Assembly (NCBI GenBank): GCA_964651515.1
Contig: CAZYYB010000001.1
Location: 1-64,000 of the forward strand
Direction of reading: 5' to 3'
DNA from: BOG-1184 sp964651515
GTDB lineage: Bacteria > Fibrobacterota > Chitinivibrionia > Chitinivibrionales > Chitinispirillaceae
DNA length: 64,000 bases
Below the pieces are notes generated by a model, which saw only the letters and a list, made by a program, of their open reading frames with translations, did not search any database and had not been told where the DNA came from. The translations under genes were made by a program, and so were the position numbers. The stretch's first letter is position 1. Each line of letters starts with the position of its first letter. Of the stretch, positions 63,292 to 64,000 are shown in pieces.

Positions 63292-63372
63292 CCGGGTGGG
63301 GACAACGCTTCTTCATTGCCCCTGGCCGGAAACCGCGAAGCGCGTCCCGGACACACCTCCGGAAGCGTTTGA
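63292..63372 (+). repeat. Dispersed structured repeat, short copy
   Basis: GGGTGGGGACAACGCTTC, then GCCCCTGGCCGGAAACCGCG and AAGCGCGTCCCGGACACACC. This lines up with both halves of the copies at 58868 and 61950, with the middle contracted. Confidence 0.6.
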
Positions 63373-63622
63373 CTGTGCCACTATTATTCCCTTAATTGTA
63401 TATTATTTGCCTGATAAATACCATTTGCCTGAGGGGAGCTTCAAGCCCGACCGAGATTCATGCCGAATTGCAGGCGTCGGTGCCGGCCCATCGGCCTGCA
63501 GGTGCCGACGATCAGCGCAACCCCTGCCAACTCCCTTGAAATAAATAAGTTCCCGACTTAATTGAAACCAACTTATCCCATCTCCGGCCTAATGTCCTAT
63601 GAACAGAATTGTTACAATTTTG

Positions 63623-63651
63623 TTGCATTTGCCGTGTTTAAGGGGTACAAT
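63623..63651 (+). promoter_or_regulatory. Sigma-70-type promoter of the ATP synthase locus
   Basis: TTGCAT at 63623-63628, 17-bp spacer, TACAAT at 63646-63651, about 65 bp before ATG 63718. Confidence 0.65.
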
Positions 63652-63717
63652 TACCCGGTCAGGTGATTTGTGCTCTGCCGATATAGTAATTTATGAGGTC
63701 TGTTCCGGAGCACGATC

Positions 63718-63978
63718 ATGACAGAAGAGAAAAAGCCCGGCGGCGGCAACAATGCTCGATCCCGGCAGGATTGGCTGTGGCTTTCGACGCTCGGAATCAA
63801 TCTGGTGCTCGCGAGCGCGGTCGGGGCGGTGATCGGTTACTACCTCGATAAACTGTTCAAGACGTCGCCGATTTTCATCATCGTGTTTTTTTTCATTGGG
63901 ACGTTGGCGGGATTCCTGCAAATTTATAAGCAGGTGCAGAAGATGAGTAAGGACAATTCGAATGGGCCCCAAAAATAA
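63718..63978 (+). CDS. atpZ: AtpZ/AtpI-type ATP synthase assembly protein
   Basis: An 86-residue protein with a soluble N-terminus (residues 1-22) and two membrane helices: LSTLGINLVLASAVGAVIGY and SPIFIIVFFFIGTLAGFLQI, joined by YLDKLFKTS. This is the AtpZ pattern (F1F0-ATPase assembly or Mg/Ca transport). It opens an atp locus that runs off the window's right edge. The next gene overlaps its end. Confidence 0.85.
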   Translation: MTEEKKPGGGNNARSRQDWLWLSTLGINLVLASAVGAVIGYYLDKLFKTSPIFIIVFFFIGTLAGFLQIYKQVQKMSKDNSNGPQK

Positions 63979-64000
63979 TCCGGTTCCGCGGCTCATTATC
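63962..64000 (+). CDS. Start of the next ATP synthase locus gene (partial)
   Basis: ATG 63962 overlaps the end of atpZ by 17 bp and stays open to the window edge (MGPKNNPVPRLII). GAGTAAGGACAA precedes it, a passable ribosome binding site. By position it is probably atpI, but only 13 codons are visible. Confidence 0.4.
   Translation, partial: MGPKNNPVPRLII

Larger units (their letters stand above)
63244..63717. other. Intergenic region between galT and the ATP synthase locus
   Basis: 474 bp holding a copy of the dispersed repeat (63292-63372) and the atpZ promoter (63623-63651). The remaining sequence becomes AT-rich toward the right. No RNA gene was recognised. Confidence 0.5.

Overview
The window is a GC-rich bacterial chromosome segment with dense housekeeping and envelope genes. 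A Kdo transferase, a Wza/Wzc-type polysaccharide export set, outer-membrane barrel-like proteins and periplasmic HtrA indicate a diderm (Gram-negative) cell. DUF4321, DUF4159, DUF4912 beside a GH57 branching enzyme, a short primary-type sigma factor, AtpZ, and a secreted GH43 enzyme ending in a FlgD/type-IX-like tail together suggest the FCB superphylum, possibly Fibrobacterota or Chitinispirillia-like. That placement is inference; no rRNA gene is present. Where promoters are visible they fit sigma-70 (TTGNNN, 17-18 bp, TATAAT).

Layout. 1-18.4 kb: a secreted DUF4159 protein; a minus-strand cluster of deacetylase, EpmB-like aminomutase, sigma factor and GlgC; a minus-strand run waaA-holA-truA-htrA-DUF4321-nitroreductase; then a plus-strand cluster of secreted protein, outer-membrane protein, DUF4912 and GH57 branching enzyme, followed by a PEBP protein. 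Inverted copies of a ~72-bp sequence lie at 1-72 and 17702-17773 and bracket this block.

18.4-34.4 kb: a complete type I-E CRISPR-Cas system, read on the minus strand. The order is cas3, cas8e, cse2, cas6e, cas7e, cas5e, a cas6e remnant, a truncated DUF1016 gene, cas1e, cas2e, a DnaQ-like exonuclease, an AT-rich leader, and then a long array with 78 full 29-bp repeats and almost uniformly 32-bp spacers. The unusual part is the old, leader-distal portion. Three intervals between repeats are far too long for spacers (758, 398 and 234 bp). Each holds phage-like gene pieces cut off at the repeat edges. Two of them carry the same gene junction from two different Mu-like phages. The far end runs into a half repeat joined to an IS21 istA remnant. 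The operon also carries a scar of a second cas6e at the usual cas5e/cas1e position.

34.4-51.8 kb: LRR protein, gcvT, a glycosyltransferase, ribD, an exopolysaccharide locus (Wza-like exporter, ExeA-like ATPase, a Wzc-like tyrosine autokinase with an unusual extra C-terminal region, and a FecR-LCP fusion), the dTDP-rhamnose genes rfbD/rfbB, glmS and scpA-scpB. These fit together as sugar-nucleotide supply, polymer export and chromosome segregation.

51.8-64 kb: secreted GH43 enzyme, two-CW protein, TPR lytic transglycosylase, a beta-propeller protein, myo-inositol-phosphate synthase, an AbrB antitoxin with a gutted Doc toxin, a peroxiredoxin, a secreted endonuclease/phosphatase-like protein, galT, and the start of an ATP synthase locus (atpZ, then probably atpI running off the edge). 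A dispersed structured repeat recurs in the intergenic gaps here and near the left edge.
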